Assembly: GCA_015179025.1 (NCBI GenBank)
Contig: WHUX01000164.1
Location: 1-64,000 of the forward strand
Reading direction: 5' to 3'
Origin: Terfezia claveryi
Taxonomy: Eukaryota > Ascomycota > Pezizomycetes > Pezizales > Pezizaceae
Length of the DNA stretch: 64,000 bases
Below the pieces are notes generated by a model. That model worked only from the letters and a program-made list of their open reading frames with translations, was not told the origin of the DNA and made no database searches. Positions 43,943 to 54,965 of the stretch are shown here, in pieces. Each line of letters begins with the position of its first letter. Positions within the stretch are counted from its first letter, which is position 1. Both the position numbers and the translations under genes were made by a program.

Positions 43943-44755
43943 CTAATCAATGACATAGTATGGCATATAAAACATACCCGTATCACTTAAGTGCACCGTT
44001 CGGGGCCTGAGAACCATTTTCGATCTGAACTCCGCAGAGACATTAGCTTTGCGCGCCAACGCAACCCGTTCACCGCGGATGGGCACACTTTCAACTCTCA
44101 CAATATGAGGTAGAGCATCACACCCGGCGGCAAACATGGCACATGTACAGGCGTTGTCTACGTTTGGTATATCGTCCCACCAAATGGTGGTGACATAAGC
44201 GTTCCACAACTGGGACAGATGCAGCGCTGGTGAGAGTAAAAGGACCCATTCCGGTTGGACCGGTTTACCCACCTCTGCCTCGGGTATGTGGAAACATAAT
44301 TCACAAATACTGATTCCTTTGGTGCGGCGAAAGACTCTGGCCCCATGAATTAACCATCGCACGTCCTTAGATATCTCCTGTGTTGATCCTGGGTTGCGTC
44401 TACCAACGACAGCGTAATCCCAATGCTGCATAGCAAGTGTTTCACTGGGTATCTCTTGTCTCTGTGCAAGGTGTCGGCAGTCCTCGCACACGGGTGTCTT
44501 GCACAGGTAACACGGTTCTACACCCCTGCTACAATTGGGGAATGCCCTTGGTAGCCTGCTAATAGCGACGGTGAATGTCAAGTGAAGAGCACGGCATGTG
44601 CGTGCTAGATTGATGATGCCAGACCGATGACTGCAGGACAGGATCGATTCTAGGATTGGGTAGGCGTTGAAGATCTGGAGTAGCAATTGTGGGCTACGAG
44701 CGGTGGGCTGTAGGGATTCATCTTGTTGTTGCATATGGTCCATTGTAGTGGACAT
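43943..44755 (-). CDS. F-box-like, Cys-rich protein, copy 2 (270 aa)
   Basis: Intact frame from ATG 44755. Residues about 18-60 resemble an F-box: ARSPQLLLQIFNAYPILES followed by INLARTCRALHLTF. A first Cys cluster (C-x2-C-x4-C-x2-C in EPCYLCKTPVCEDC) lies near residue 82-95, a second Cys pair in ISICELC near 150, and a third C-T-C ... G-C in NACTCAMFAAGCD near 200. The end is conserved: PHIVRVE, EFRSKM, MPYYVID. F-box proteins usually link targets to SCF ubiquitin ligases, and the Cys pairs probably bind zinc; neither is proven here. It shares the order of blocks with the copies at 40 and 59 kb. Confidence 0.65.
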   Translation of the reverse strand: MSTTMDHMQQQDESLQPTARSPQLLLQIFNAYPILESILSCSHRSGIINLARTCRALHLTFTVAISRLPRAFPNCSRGVEPCYLCKTPVCEDCRHLAQRQEIPSETLAMQHWDYAVVGRRNPGSTQEISKDVRWLIHGARVFRRTKGISICELCFHIPEAEVGKPVQPEWVLLLSPALHLSQLWNAYVTTIWWDDIPNVDNACTCAMFAAGCDALPHIVRVESVPIRGERVALARKANVSAEFRSKMVLRPRTVHLSDTGMFYMPYYVID

Positions 44756-45690
44756 GGAATGGAAAGAAAGTTGTATTTTTGTGGATAAAGTGGAATGTTC
44801 AGTTGCGGTTTAGTTCAGTTACATTGTGGATGTTTTATAGCTCCAGTCACAAGGGGCCAAGCTGCTGTATCATGGCCCTTTTCAAGTCAACTACGGTAGA
44901 CTAGTCTGCCTCTTTGCCAATACAAGTTTGAAATATTTCCTTTGATCTTGTTTCGATTTTTCACTACTGTACTTGTGTATTCTAGAGTAATATGTTAGCA
45001 ATATCGAACTTTATTGGTGCGGGTAGAGAATGGTTCAGTAGGTGTTAATCATGCGACTTTAGATAAGGGTACTGGTGCGGTCTCGGACGAGCGAGAATCT
45101 TTTATGCCGCACTTAATCTCCCACCTCCTCTCCGGATTTCATATAAATAACAAAGGAGACTCATAAAATCCGCCCCCTAATTTTCGTCCTCGATCCACTC
45201 TTCCGTCGTCCCTACCTTCCACTCAAACAGCACCAACAATGACTCAACAACCACAAAACAAGTAGTCACAATCAGGCCATCCGAAGGAGTTCAGCGAGGG
45301 CTTCAAGAATATTCAACTGGCCTTTCTTCCTCACGTTTCACCCAGCTTTAAAATCTTACAAACTCGAGATCCCAGACACTCCCACACTAGTCTCATACTA
45401 AGACCCGAGCATACACACCCACACCGGTATTTCAAAGCACCCAAAATATCCCACGCAAAATAAAAATTCCCACTCCTACTCCACAACTTACACACTACCA
45501 CCAACAATAACAAAAATGACTCGGAGCCGAGATAACTCCCACATCACTCTGCAAATTTGCAGCCTCCACAACCAAACGTTCTAGGTAAGAGAAAGAGAAA
45601 AGCCAATCCCTGGAAGATGGATCCACTGACAAGGACCAGATTTACAGTCACTGGGCACCCACAGGCTCTATCCCCCAACATTTTCGAAAG
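44756..45690. other. Upstream region of F-box-like copy 2; no gene
   Basis: AT-rich upstream sequence without a clear TATA at the right distance. A 60-codon frame on minus (45331-45513) lacks support. Confidence 0.3.
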
Positions 45691-46024
45691 CGACACAAGT
45701 ATAGCTGTTACAGTCCCACCACCTATGCGTCCATGAGGAAAAATTGTGAGACTTTAACTCAACATGACCTCAGCCAAACCACAGCCACTGTCCCTCAACA
45801 GATATGAAATCTACAAAGTGCCAAAACCGAGGATATGGCAAATCGAAAGACTCCAATATTACCACAACCAAAACACAACCACTAAGGGTTGTCATCAATT
45901 TAAAAAACTGCTTAACTACCCTTGTTGCTTAACCTTAGTGTGGGGTACCCTTGCAAATCGACAAGGGCAACCAGCCAATGAGCAATCATATTCACTCGAG
46001 TGCTTTAACTTGCTTAAAGTTGCT

Positions 46025-46145
46025 TAAGTTGCTGAGTCATGACGTGAACTCAGCGAAGGTGAACTCAGCGAACTCAGCGAAGGTGAAAAACCCAGAGAAG
46101 GTCAACTCAGCTAACTCAGCGTAGGTCAACTGCGAAAGTGAACAA
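46025..46145. repeat. Short direct repeats inside the MITE
   Basis: gaactcagcgaaggt and variants recur five to six times before the ORF at 46155; they could bind a regulator or transposase. Confidence 0.6.
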
Positions 46146-46154
46146 GCGATAACG

Positions 46155-46440
46155 ATGTTCTCTCAATTCAATATCGAGTTTCCCCCTCCATCTGGCCAAC
46201 CGGCTCAATCTGACCCACCATCTCCATCTGAACAGCCAGGTTCATTCCACAATGGTTTCACCAGCTCGACAAGTGCCCAAAAGGATGAACGCTTCATACG
46301 AAAGAGAGCTAGAAAGGCAGTCTCCGGAAACTTATAAATTAAATTTCCTAAGACATCACCTCCATGCCGCCCCGCAAATCCATATATCTAGGCTCAAAAA
46401 AGATGTCATAGATATCCACCAAGTCCTTAATCACCCTCCA
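46155..46440 (+). pseudogene. N-terminal remnant of a transposon ORF in the MITE
   Basis: ATG 46155 reads MFSQFNIEFPPPSGQ and Pro/Ser-rich codons to 46337. From about 46252 a second frame reads QVPKRMNASYERELERQSPE then TYKLNFLRHHLH, which looks like a continuation after a frame change. Parental protein not identified. Confidence 0.35.
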
Positions 46441-47021
46441 GTCTGACCTTCTATCCTCCGACTCAGATTCTTCCGAATCTTCCAAATCTTCTTCATCTGA
46501 ATCCCCCCTATTGCTACAATTGTGCAGACATCCTCTATCACTTCCTCAAATTCAGCTCTTATCATAGACTTGTTGCTTGAACGGGGCATGCTGGGTTCGG
46601 GTGGGTATGTAGGTATGCGGAATAGTGGTGCTGGATACGCAAAGCCTGAGCTCGGAATAGCCGTGTTGATTTTCCTCTATGAGTTAGCGCTTAAATAAAA
46701 AATGCAAATGGTTGTGTCGCAAGGGCTATCAGCAATTAAATCACATTCTCATGTCTATTTGGTTAGACACCTAGGTTAAGCAACAAGGGTGGTTAAGCAG
46801 TTTTTTAAATTGATGACAACCCTTACTGTCCCTCAACAGATATGAAATGGGCAAAGTATCAAAGTTGAAGGATATGCGGCCATGAGGGGAAATTGAATGA
46901 TTTCAATGACCTCATAATCATTACCACAACCAAACCACAATCACTGTCCCTCAACAGATATGAAATCGGCAAAGTATCAAAACTGAGGATATGTGGCCAT
47001 GAGGGGAAATTGAGTGATTTC

Positions 47022-47075
47022 AATCCTCGTGGTCCCTGCCTGGGATCGAATAGGAGTAATGAGTTTTAAAAAAAA
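47022..47075 (+). mobile_element. LINE 3' tail in the satellite
   Basis: cctcgtggtccctgcctggg, gaataggagtaatgag and an A-run interrupt a satellite unit after gtgatttcaat; the unit resumes with gacct. Confidence 0.7.
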
Positions 47076-47329
47076 GAAATGACCTGCTAAACATTACCAC
47101 AACCAAATCAACAATCACTGTCCCTCAACAGATAAGAAATCGACGAAGTACCAAAACTAAAGATATACGGCCATGAGGGCAAATTAGGAGACTTTAACGA
47201 CTTTGCTCAACATGGCCACAGCCAAACCACAGCCAGTGTCCCTCAACAGGTATCAAATCGCCACAACAAGCTCACGAACAGAGGGCCCTAACAGACGAAA
47301 CCGACAGCGAAAACACGGCTACCAGATGA

Positions 47330-47735
47330 GGGAATTTCCATCATGCAAGCCTATTTTGACTCTCCTTGATTTTACTTAAGCGAATGATATTTCCATTTCC
47401 ACTCTGATTTGCCAGTTGCCCGGTCCCCTACTTGTGGCTTTTCCATATGCGAAAGTGTCCACGAGCGCTAACTTATTCCCTTGATTTGTTACCAATTGAG
47501 AACCCTGGCATTTACATGCATATTCACGCGAGATTTATTGTTTCGATTTTATGCAAGATTCTCCTGATTTTACTTTTGCTTTTACTTTTACAAGCGACGC
47601 TCGATCTTTCACCCGCGCTTCATTTGCGAGACTGTTTGTGTACATAGCCGCCGGATCTGCCTGATTAGCTTAACTTGCCTTGTCATGAATCCACCCGGGT
47701 TTCGTCTCACTTGTAACGAGTATTTCAAAAGTAAC
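47330..47735 (+). mobile_element. LINE 3' UTR fragment with deleted tail
   Basis: The end (gattagcttaacttgcc, then atgaatccacccgggttt) matches the LINE 3' UTR at 4718-4752 and 14178-14216. The gtggctcc...ggag part is deleted, and acgagtatttcaaaag closes it. The upstream 300 bp is pyrimidine-rich and non-coding. Confidence 0.5.
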
Positions 47736-48696
47736 AAAAACAATCGTCCCTAGTGTAAGATTACGAGGTTATGCAGCGGAGGAATCGTGAAGAGAATTGT
47801 TCGTGTATATTCAAAGAGGAGAGTTATCTAGATATCGCTATATGCTTATTGCTATGGTCCTAGTGCTCTAAAGAATCCCGTCTTAACGACATTATCCAGC
47901 TCCTTATATCCTTCTTTTCACAATTGAGACCGGCCTCTTTGGGATCCCTGCTTTTACCCTTGTTTCCTACTGCAGAATTCAAACTGTCCTATTCCAGCCT
48001 AGTGATCATGGGCCGAGAGTAATTCCAACACCTAGGCGTCCCTAGGTAACCTGGCCGAATCCATATCCACCGCTTGTGGGTTGACTGTGTTGTGTGGGGT
48101 GTTAATTCTACTAGTGGTAGTTCTCATGGCGGGTTTGGTTCCCCTAATAGGTCACGACGGCGAAATTTGCATTTGCTACAATCGCATAGGTGTTTTTTTT
48201 GAGATGTCAAGAATCTCCATATAGGAGATTGATTCATCGTACACGGATTGATAATTTTGGTCAGCGGGGCCCCAAGGGTGTTTACGGATTTTCCCCATAT
48301 TTACCTTTGAGCTCGTCATAGCGGTCAAAGTCATAATATCTACTGAAGCATTCACAGTTTCTTTTTTTTTCAATTGGTTGTGGTGTGTGTGTGTGTAGAT
48401 CAGGTACTCGTATTCAGGTTATCTGCCTCTATGATGGGGGGAACGCGTCCTCTAGTGGCTAGCTATATCCAACACCTGGGATGTTCCTTACCTCATAGCT
48501 ACGTACATGACCAGATACACGCCACATGAGTGAGACAAAAAGCAAAAATTCCAGATCGCGTAGGTGGAAAATCCAAAGCTCATTCCACAAGATCCTTCTT
48601 AGGTATCAACGCTCCCAGTGATAACATGTGGTGCACAACATCCTTACGTATGCGCAAATGTACCTCCAATGTGCTGCTGGCATGCGTTGCGGGTGC
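47736..48696. other. No confident gene
   Basis: Only short frames are seen, for example minus 48176-48373 (KHPWGPADQNYQSVYDES), with no family support. A (GT)n run occurs near 48384-48396. Confidence 0.3.
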
Positions 48697-48780
48697 GATT
48701 TTTTTTGATTTTTTTAACATAATTGTTACTCTTATTCAGTCCCAGGACCATGAAGAGCCACCTGGAAACCTGGGTGGGTT
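48697..48780 (-). mobile_element. LINE 3'-tail insertion (84 bp) with 12-bp target duplication
   Basis: T-rich start, then complement of the tail (cagtcccaggacc, gaagagccacctgg). Exact direct repeat CGTTGCGGGTGC on both sides (48685-48696, 48781-48792). Confidence 0.85.
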
Positions 48781-48899
48781 CGTTGCGGGTGCTAGGAGAG
48801 GTGTGTATTACCAATCCTCGTCTGCGGATCCGTGGGGATGTGTCGGCCTGGGGTGGTGTTTCCGCTCATAGGATACGAGCGGAGGATATCCGTCTTCAT

Positions 48900-49085
48900 T
48901 TCTGATTCTTTTGTTCTTGCTTTTGTAATTGTTGTTATTTTTATTGCCGCTGTTGCGATTGTTGTTGCTATTGCTATTGCTATAGATGATTCTACTGCTG
49001 ATGCTACTGCGGATGCTGCTGCGGGTGATGCTGCTGATGCTGTTGATGATGCTGATGCTGATGCTGTTGTTATTGCAGCCCAAAC
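48900..49085. repeat. Imperfect trinucleotide tract (GTT/GCT/GAT)
   Basis: Long run of three-base words (gctgatgctgttgatgatg). Related tracts are at 50040-50235 and 54255-54420, each followed by the ~200-bp repeat family below. Open frames over it are compositional. Confidence 0.8.
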
Positions 49086-49435
49086 GGGGAATTTCCTCGT
49101 TTTGACGTCGGAGTTATATCGGGTGCTGTAAAGATGGGAACAGCGGGAAGGGAGGCAGCCACTTCTAGGTAGGGGTGGATATGGGAAACAAGGAAACACA
49201 GAAATATAGGACAGCCAAAGCCACAGCTGTATTTGAGTAAGTCCGATGCCTCAAACTCCCACGCAAGGCAAAGTGACAAGTGGTGATAGGGTAGATAATG
49301 CTAATCCTCATGTACCATGCAGAGCCTCACTATACACTCTCCCAGGCTCAGGTGAGGCTGTATACTGCATACTGCAATTGGGTGGGGGAAAGAAGGGGGG
49401 GTAGAAACCGTAGAAAAGTAATTTGAGTAATTAGG

Positions 49436-49605
49436 GTAGCTTTTCTATCGTGAAGAGAAAAATATTGGATTCGATCTTTCGTTTTCAGTTTTTATTTTAT
49501 GACTGTTTCGACGTTTCGCACGAAGTGGGAATGAGGGTACTTTGTCTGTGAATGTTTGATGGTCCTGCCAAAAGTCCGCCTAGGCACTGGGGGAGAAGTT
49601 AGCGA
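49436..49605 (+). repeat. ~200-bp repeat family, copy 1
   Basis: Blocks atattggattcgatc, cgtttcgcacgaag, gaagttagcgatgccacc and acattcttacatgtgcc are shared with copies at 49660-49870, 50270-50465, 54440-54640 and 54760-54965. Confidence 0.75.
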
Positions 49606-49659
49606 TGCCACCAATAGCCATTCGGAAACATTCTTACATGTGCCAGGTCGAGGATATCG

Positions 49660-49870
49660 ATTTGAGTAATCAGGGTTTGAAGGGCAATATTTTGTATTTG
49701 AACTTTCGTTTTCAGTTGTTTAATGAATGTTTTGACATTTCGCACTAAGCCGGTATGAGGGTAATTGTTTCATGATTTGTTGGACCTGCCATATATCCGC
49801 CTAGTACTGAGACAGAAGTTAGCGATGCCACCAAGAGCCATTCAGATACATTCTTACCTGTGTGAGGTGG
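49660..49870 (+). repeat. ~200-bp repeat family, copy 2
   Basis: gaagggcaatattttg, catttcgcactaagccgg, gaagttagcgatgccacc and acattcttacctgtg match the other copies. Confidence 0.75.
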
Positions 49871-50039
49871 GTGGACATACTGTGTTGACGGAGGCAAGAT
49901 GGCTTCTAGCATCACAAACCTTGAACACTTATACCTTACATACTAAGTAACAATGGTGTTACCACTCCTCATCACTCTATCCGTCCGCGATATCGCCGCT
50001 CATAGGATATAGTCGGAGGAAGTCCGCCCCCACTCCTGT

Positions 50040-50235
50040 CCCTGTTGCTGTTGCCGCCGTTACTGTTGTTGCTATTGTTATAAATGTTTTGCAGTTATTG
50101 GCAGTTATTGTTATTATTGTCGTCATTGCTTTATTATGTTATTATGTTAATGTTGCTCCTGTTGCCGCTGTTGCTGCTATTGCTGCTAATGTCGTTGTTG
50201 CTGCTGTTGCTGCCATTGCTGGTTGTGGCAGCCGC
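50040..50235. repeat. Imperfect trinucleotide tract
   Basis: Words gttgctgctattgctgc and similar, directly followed by copy 3 of the ~200-bp family. Same arrangement as 54255-54420. Confidence 0.8.
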
Positions 50236-50269
50236 TGTTTACTGGATCTCAAACTTCCGGTCACACGGA

Positions 50270-50465
50270 GGATCTATCTTGAAGAGCAATATATTGGATT
50301 TGCGAATTGATTTATATTTTGTGTAATGATTGTGTTGACGTTTCGCACGAAGCGGGTATGAGGGTTATGTGTCTGGGAGCCCCCGTCAGAAATTTGTTGA
50401 GCCCTGGGAGAGAAGTTAGCTATGCCACGATTGAGCAATTCTAGAAATATCCCTACATGTGCCAC
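50270..50465 (+). repeat. ~200-bp repeat family, copy 3
   Basis: gaagagcaatatattgg, cgtttcgcacgaagcggg and gaagttagctatgccacg. The minus strand is open for 102 codons here (50582-50274: VAHVGIFLELLNRGIANF, HTRFVRNVNTIIT). The 54-kb copy has a similar frame (VAHVRIV, HARFVRNVQTIIN), but copies 1, 2 and 5 are broken, so coding status is open. Confidence 0.7.
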
Positions 50466-50580
50466 TTGACACCCTTCCTCCATCCACCCAGAATCAGGAG
50501 GGATGAGAGAGTCGTGAAGGAGAGCAAGAGAGGGACCCGGGCTGGGGGGCTCTATGTGAGCAAATCCGCGCTGGCTGGGC

Positions 50581-50895
50581 ATGGGGATTCCTGAGCAGGG
50601 AGTCTACTTTGGAGGGCACTCAGGAGAGCCCAATCATGAAGTTTCTGATAATGCTGCCTGCAATCTCGCTGGTAATGTAGCTGGAGATATTGTTGAAAAT
50701 CTTGCTAGTAATGTCACAGGTACTGTCGTTGATAATATTGCTGGTGATGAGTGGTTTGATGTAGGGAAGTGGGTTGACACCTTGTTAGTTCATTACGCTA
50801 GAGGTAGTTGGTGTATCGACTTGCTACTGATATCCCTCTGGCGCAGCTGTGACCGCTCAATGAATGACTCTTATACAATAGGCTTGAGGGTATAG
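50581..50895 (+). other. Unsupported 104-codon ORF with short repeats
   Basis: ATG 50581, MGIPEQGVYFGGHSGE, then a degenerate 12-residue repeat (NLAGNVAGDIVE, NLASNVTGTVVD). The C-terminal half is not repetitive. The GNT-rich codons suggest an origin in the neighbouring trinucleotide tracts. Weak gene candidate. Confidence 0.25.
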
Positions 50896-51334
50896 AATGT
50901 ACAGCGGCTGATGCAATACAGTTGAAAGACATATGACTATACCAGTCCCTGCTAATTTTAATGGAGAGTAATACATCTCAGCGAATCAATAAATAGCCCG
51001 TGTAGCTGCTGGTATCCTCCTGGCCTCGAGACACTGGGTACCCTAACCCTGTTTATACTCACCCACTCCATTGCTGCCAAACAAACCATGATCATCTCTA
51101 TTCACAGAAACATCACAGTCAGGCTGAACGAAATGCTTACAGTCAAGGCTTACCTGGACACCGCAATCAGCTGGATTAGGGAGCCCATAGGCTTCCTGGT
51201 TAGCAAAAAGGCTGATTTTCTGGCAGTCCTCATTTCGGCTCTTTTGGTAATAGTAAGACAACAAGAGTTCGCCCCAAGCTGAGGGATGATACAACCATTC
51301 AAGGCCAGATGGGCCTCCAAAGGAAACCATTATA
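50896..51334. other. No confident gene
   Basis: Both strands have ~60-110 codon frames (for example minus 51378-51043), but none shows recognisable features. Confidence 0.3.
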
Positions 51335-51665
51335 CCGTGCTGTCTCGATATAAGCAACCCCCTCGGGATTCGCAGCAAGTTTTCTTATATCGCGAGGTTT
51401 ATTGTATCATCATATATACAAAGAAAACTAGGAAATCTCTGATGAGAGTGGCATAAAAAACCCTTTAATAGTTGTTTATGTTCTGTTCTTCGAGCCATGC
51501 CTTGTAGACATTCAATATCCCAGTTTTCCGGATACAAAAGACTCTCCAGCTGCTCTCTTTTCTGTAACCTAAGATGCGGGTGTTGAAGACGAAAGAGATG
51601 TATAGTTTCAGCGCCTTCTCGTGCAACCTTATAAGTTTCTGGGGATATCATCAGGGTTAGAATCT
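51335..51665 (-). mobile_element. Truncated pogo-type element end with transposase C-terminus
   Basis: The end CCGTGCTGTCTCGATA follows TA (51333-51334) and is related to the terminus at 55208 (taagcaacccc against taagaaacccc). Minus codons 51651-51385 read ETYKVAREGAETIHLF, RLQHPHLRLQKREQLE and DIECLQGMARRTEHKQ, the best preserved version of the C-terminal remnant also seen at 26500 and 55330. Confidence 0.55.
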
Positions 51666-51689
51666 GATTCTTGCAGCGGGCAAGCTCAT

Positions 51690-52785
51690 AAGTGTTAGAA
51701 TGTCGTGCATGTCCTTCGGCCCATACCTATCGCAAGCCTCCAAAACCGCCTTACCGACCAACTCTTCTGGGGGCCCCGGTTTGTGCTTAACCACCTGTAA
51801 GCTGATAGTGCCTGGCGGTCCCACTCGCTTCTGCTTACCACGAACCCCGCCCTGGATCTGGACTCCTTCCGCACAGCCTTTGAGCCTGCCCGTAGCACTC
51901 CCTCAGTTGCTGTTCGAATGGAATTTGTGCTTGTGCAGAGATGTGATAACAGATGATGCCTTGCGATACGCCCCCTCGCTGCCCTCAACACCAAGGTGGC
52001 CCCTAATCCATGAGAAGCTGAAGTCCTTCCTGTCTACTTGACGAGAACGGATTTGATTCTTTTTTCAATGCCAGACCGCGGGGGAGAGCCCCCGACTCAT
52101 GTTGTAAACCGCTCGGATTTCTGCTTGTGAGTCTGATAGGAAGGCCAGCATCTCTACATCCTCTGTCTCTAGGCTTAGGCATATTTAGTGAAGCTTCCGA
52201 TCCCATCCGCAACTGTAGCTCTGTTACCCAGGTATCCACCGTAATTCTTTAGTACTCCGCCTCTCCAATGCTGGCAACCTTCCCTCTTCGCCCTGTGCCA
52301 TCCGTAAAGCACGCTTTCCAGCCTCCCTCCAGGATAGACCCAATCTCAGCAGCCCAGTAACCCTAGGTGCTTGGTTTTTTTCCCATTTTGGGTCGAAGAT
52401 TGCTTCAACGATAATGGGAACGATTCCGTATCGTCCCGGTTGCCGAACGAGAGCTCCTCTGGGTCTGCCGCTGTCCGGTAAAAGGCCTCCGAAATAGCGT
52501 ACTGACCACCATACTTGTATGGGGGCAATTCCTGGTGAGGACAGCGCACACAGGAATTCCCATTCCTGGGCAGGCTGTCCTGCCCGGGGACTGTCCCATT
52601 CGCGAATCGGCTGATTGCCGGCAGGACAGAACAGCATCATGCTGTCGATTGCTGAACGGTGCTTCCGAGAGCCCCATTGGAGGGAGTGGAATAGGTCCTC
52701 ATGACTTTGAAGTTGGTTAGCCACTACCTTCTCAACGAGTTTGCCGATGCATTGTGATAGTACAGTACTATTGGTCTCCATCCCT
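51690..52785 (-). mobile_element. Tad-like LINE fragment (reverse transcriptase to knuckle region)
   Basis: Minus codons 52781-52640 read LVEKVVANQLQSHEDLFHS and LQWGSRKHRSAIDSMM, the first reverse-transcriptase motifs. The YxDD part is lost to deletion. Downstream codons (DPKWEKNQ, LGLSWREAGKRAL) match the region after the RT domain, and 51994-51840 encode SEWDRQALSAYRWLSTNRG as in the other LINE fragments. Multiple frameshifts; no 3' tail. Confidence 0.6.
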
Positions 52786-52799
52786 GTGCACTATTGTTA

Positions 52800-53680
52800 T
52801 TGTTCGGCTTGGGGATCATGACGAAGAATAAAGCACTTAGCTGCATATTGATGGTAGGTGTGTGTTCTTGATGAGTTTGAGGAGGCGGCACGATATTTTT
52901 CCTGATTGCGCGGATGTTCTTGTCCTCTGCTGGTTGATATGGGATCGGGGAGTGAATAATTAGAGGGCTGGGGTTGAAGGGTTGATTGTAGGGTATAAAG
53001 TTGGGTGCCTACAGTAGTGGTGGTGGCCCCACATGATGTCATATACACATACTCATTAAGCACGCCATGTAAGTAGATGTGCTCATGACATCGTCACCCA
53101 CTAATCGTGTAAATATATATCTGCTCTATCTTCTCTACTTGACTCTAGTTATTCGTTCAAACACCTCTTGAGTCGCTCCTTTGCAACCTCAAACCCACAG
53201 CTGGTCTTATGGTGTACTTTCGGTGGAGCCCCCTTTGTTTGCCCCAGGTCGTCGGGCCTGTTCACTCAAGCTCTGTTGGTGTTCCATCAAGTGCATTGTA
53301 TGCCCGTGCCTAGGTGAATTTGGTAGTTAATAGGGGACGGGAATAAAATCTCACCACCCAGCAAATGTGGAACGTTGTTCAGTGCCCCAATCTTATGTCT
53401 TTGGGATACCGGTCCGCTTGGTTCAACTCGTTCTTCCATCTCCCTGCAGGATACCCTGGATAGTTGTCCTCTGGAAGCACAAGCTTCTCCAGTGCCCCAG
53501 AATAGCGCTCAAGCTTTGGCAACACTCTCCACGCTTCATCCTCACCAAACTTCGCGATCATTTCGACCACTTTCGTACCCACGTTGGCTGCCTCCCAACC
53601 GTATGGAAAGTGAAGCCATAACCAAGATGGTGCCTAGAACAATAACTAACAAACACAAGAAAGTACCCTTCCTCCTGTAG
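52800..53680. other. No confident gene
   Basis: Short frames only; a plus-strand frame 53375-53680 has no supporting motif. Confidence 0.3.
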
Positions 53681-53689
53681 ATATAACCT

Positions 53690-54114
53690 ATAGGAATAGG
53701 AATAGCAACAGGCGAGCGGAGAGATCCAAGTGTCCACTGAAAAAAGGTACGAACAGAGCGAGTTGGTCAAGAGCGAGTTGGTCACTGGAGAGAGGATTAG
53801 GTATGAAGAGAAGAAGATGTTCGCATAGGTACACAGTGAGTGCATGTATTGTATTGAGTGAAGTGATTGCTTCAGTTATCCCGAACAAGGAGGAACATGA
53901 ACGAGATATATATACATGTATGAGCGTACATCTAAAGCATGAAGAAGAAGGAGAAGCACTTGTCCGTTGCAAGCCGTATAGCTAGGAATGAAGCAACGAT
54001 ATGAGTGCGAGCAAGGTGTGAGTACGCAATATGATGTGCAAGCCGCTGATGGCTACATATGGTATAGGTAGCAAGGTATGGGCGGAATGAACGGAATGTA
54101 CATTCATTCTAACA
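53690..54114 (-). mobile_element. Gypsy-type LTR (solo or fragment)
   Basis: On the minus strand the segment begins TGTTAGAATGAATG (complement at 54105-54114 and left) and is collinear with the LTR at 61651-62068 to within a few bases of its end. It includes a TATA-like tatatatacatg. No internal retroelement sequence adjoins it. Confidence 0.65.
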
Positions 54115-54254
54115 CCTCTATCCGGTCGATGGACACTTCGGGACGGGCTGAAGGAACCTAAAAGCACAAAACTCGAGATCCCCTACACTCAACTGAATGC
54201 ACATCCACCTTATTGGGTACGTAAGGAGAAATGCGTCTTCACTTCGATTCTGTT

Positions 54255-54420
54255 TCTGTTTCTGTTGCTGCTAGTTATTGTTATTGTCATTATCATTGTT
54301 CGTATTATTATTGTTATTGTGGGTGGTGCTGCTGCTGGTGTTACTGTTGCTGCTGATGTTTCTGCTATTGCTGTTGCCGCTGTTGCTGCTGTTCCTGCTG
54401 TTCCTGCTGTTGCTGTTTCT
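54255..54420. repeat. Imperfect trinucleotide tract
   Basis: gttattgttattgtggg and gctgttgctgctgttcc type words, directly followed by copy 4 of the ~200-bp family. Confidence 0.8.
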
Positions 54421-54439
54421 CACACTTTTGTTGGCAAGT

Positions 54440-54640
54440 AGGGTCTACCTTGAAGGGCAATATATTGGATTTGAACTTCCGTTTTAACCTTTTTGTTTAT
54501 GATGGTTTGGACGTTTCGCACGAAGCGGGCATGAGGGTAATTGCTCTTACTCAAATTCCACTTACTCAAATTCCACTGAGAAGTTAGCTTTGCCACAAAG
54601 AACCATTCTCGAACTATTCTTACATGTGCCACTTGAAACA
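54440..54640 (+). repeat. ~200-bp repeat family, copy 4
   Basis: gaagggcaatatattgg, cgtttcgcacgaagcggg, agaagttagctttgccac and ttcttacatgtgccactt, plus a local duplication of tactcaaattccactgag. Confidence 0.75.
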
Positions 54641-54759
54641 GGGACCCGAGGTTAGTTGCTGTGATTCTGGAGATACCTCCGGGTGAGGAGCGCATGGTTG
54701 GCAATGTATCTTTGGTCATTTGTACTATTCTTGTACTTAGATGCTTGGTGTGGTCATTC

Positions 54760-54965
54760 TTCCAGGACAGGACATTGGATTTGAACTTTCGTTTTACATT
54801 CGTTTACTATCGTTTTGACGTTTCGCAAGAATGTGGCTTAAGGGTGAGTAGGTCTAACAGTGGTGCTATTGCCAAAAAAGACCTCATCATCCACGGAGCC
54901 CTAGGTGAAATGTTATTAACATGCCAGCAAGGGCGATTATGGAAGTATTCTTACCTGTGCCTGTT
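54760..54965 (+). repeat. ~200-bp repeat family, copy 5
   Basis: acattggatttgaactttcg, cgtttcgcaagaatgtgg and gtattcttacctgtgcc; the middle is more diverged. Confidence 0.65.

Larger units (their letters stand above)
45884..46824. mobile_element. 941-bp MITE with 3-bp ACT duplication
   Basis: Inverted ends of about 50 bp begin AAGGGTTGTCATCAATTT with a single mismatch between the two (T/C at one site). ACT flanks both sides (45881-45883, 46825-46827), exactly as in the surrounding satellite unit. This suggests a Harbinger-like transposase. The interior includes short direct repeats and a small ORF at 46155. Confidence 0.9.
45690..47275. repeat. ~120-bp satellite, about five copies, interrupted twice
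   Basis: The unit runs gtccctcaacagatatgaaa, ggccatgaggggaaatt and attaccacaaccaaa. Copies start near 45790, 46830, 46953, 47121 and 47241; subtracting the two insertions gives spacing of about 100-121 bp. The insertions are a 941-bp MITE (45884-46824) and a LINE tail (47022-47075). Confidence 0.85.

Noticed and set aside
48832..49131. Ala/Val/Asp-rich and Ser/Asn/Ile-rich ORFs over the trinucleotide tract
   Set aside because: Composition-driven frames on both strands of a three-base repeat; no conserved start or end.
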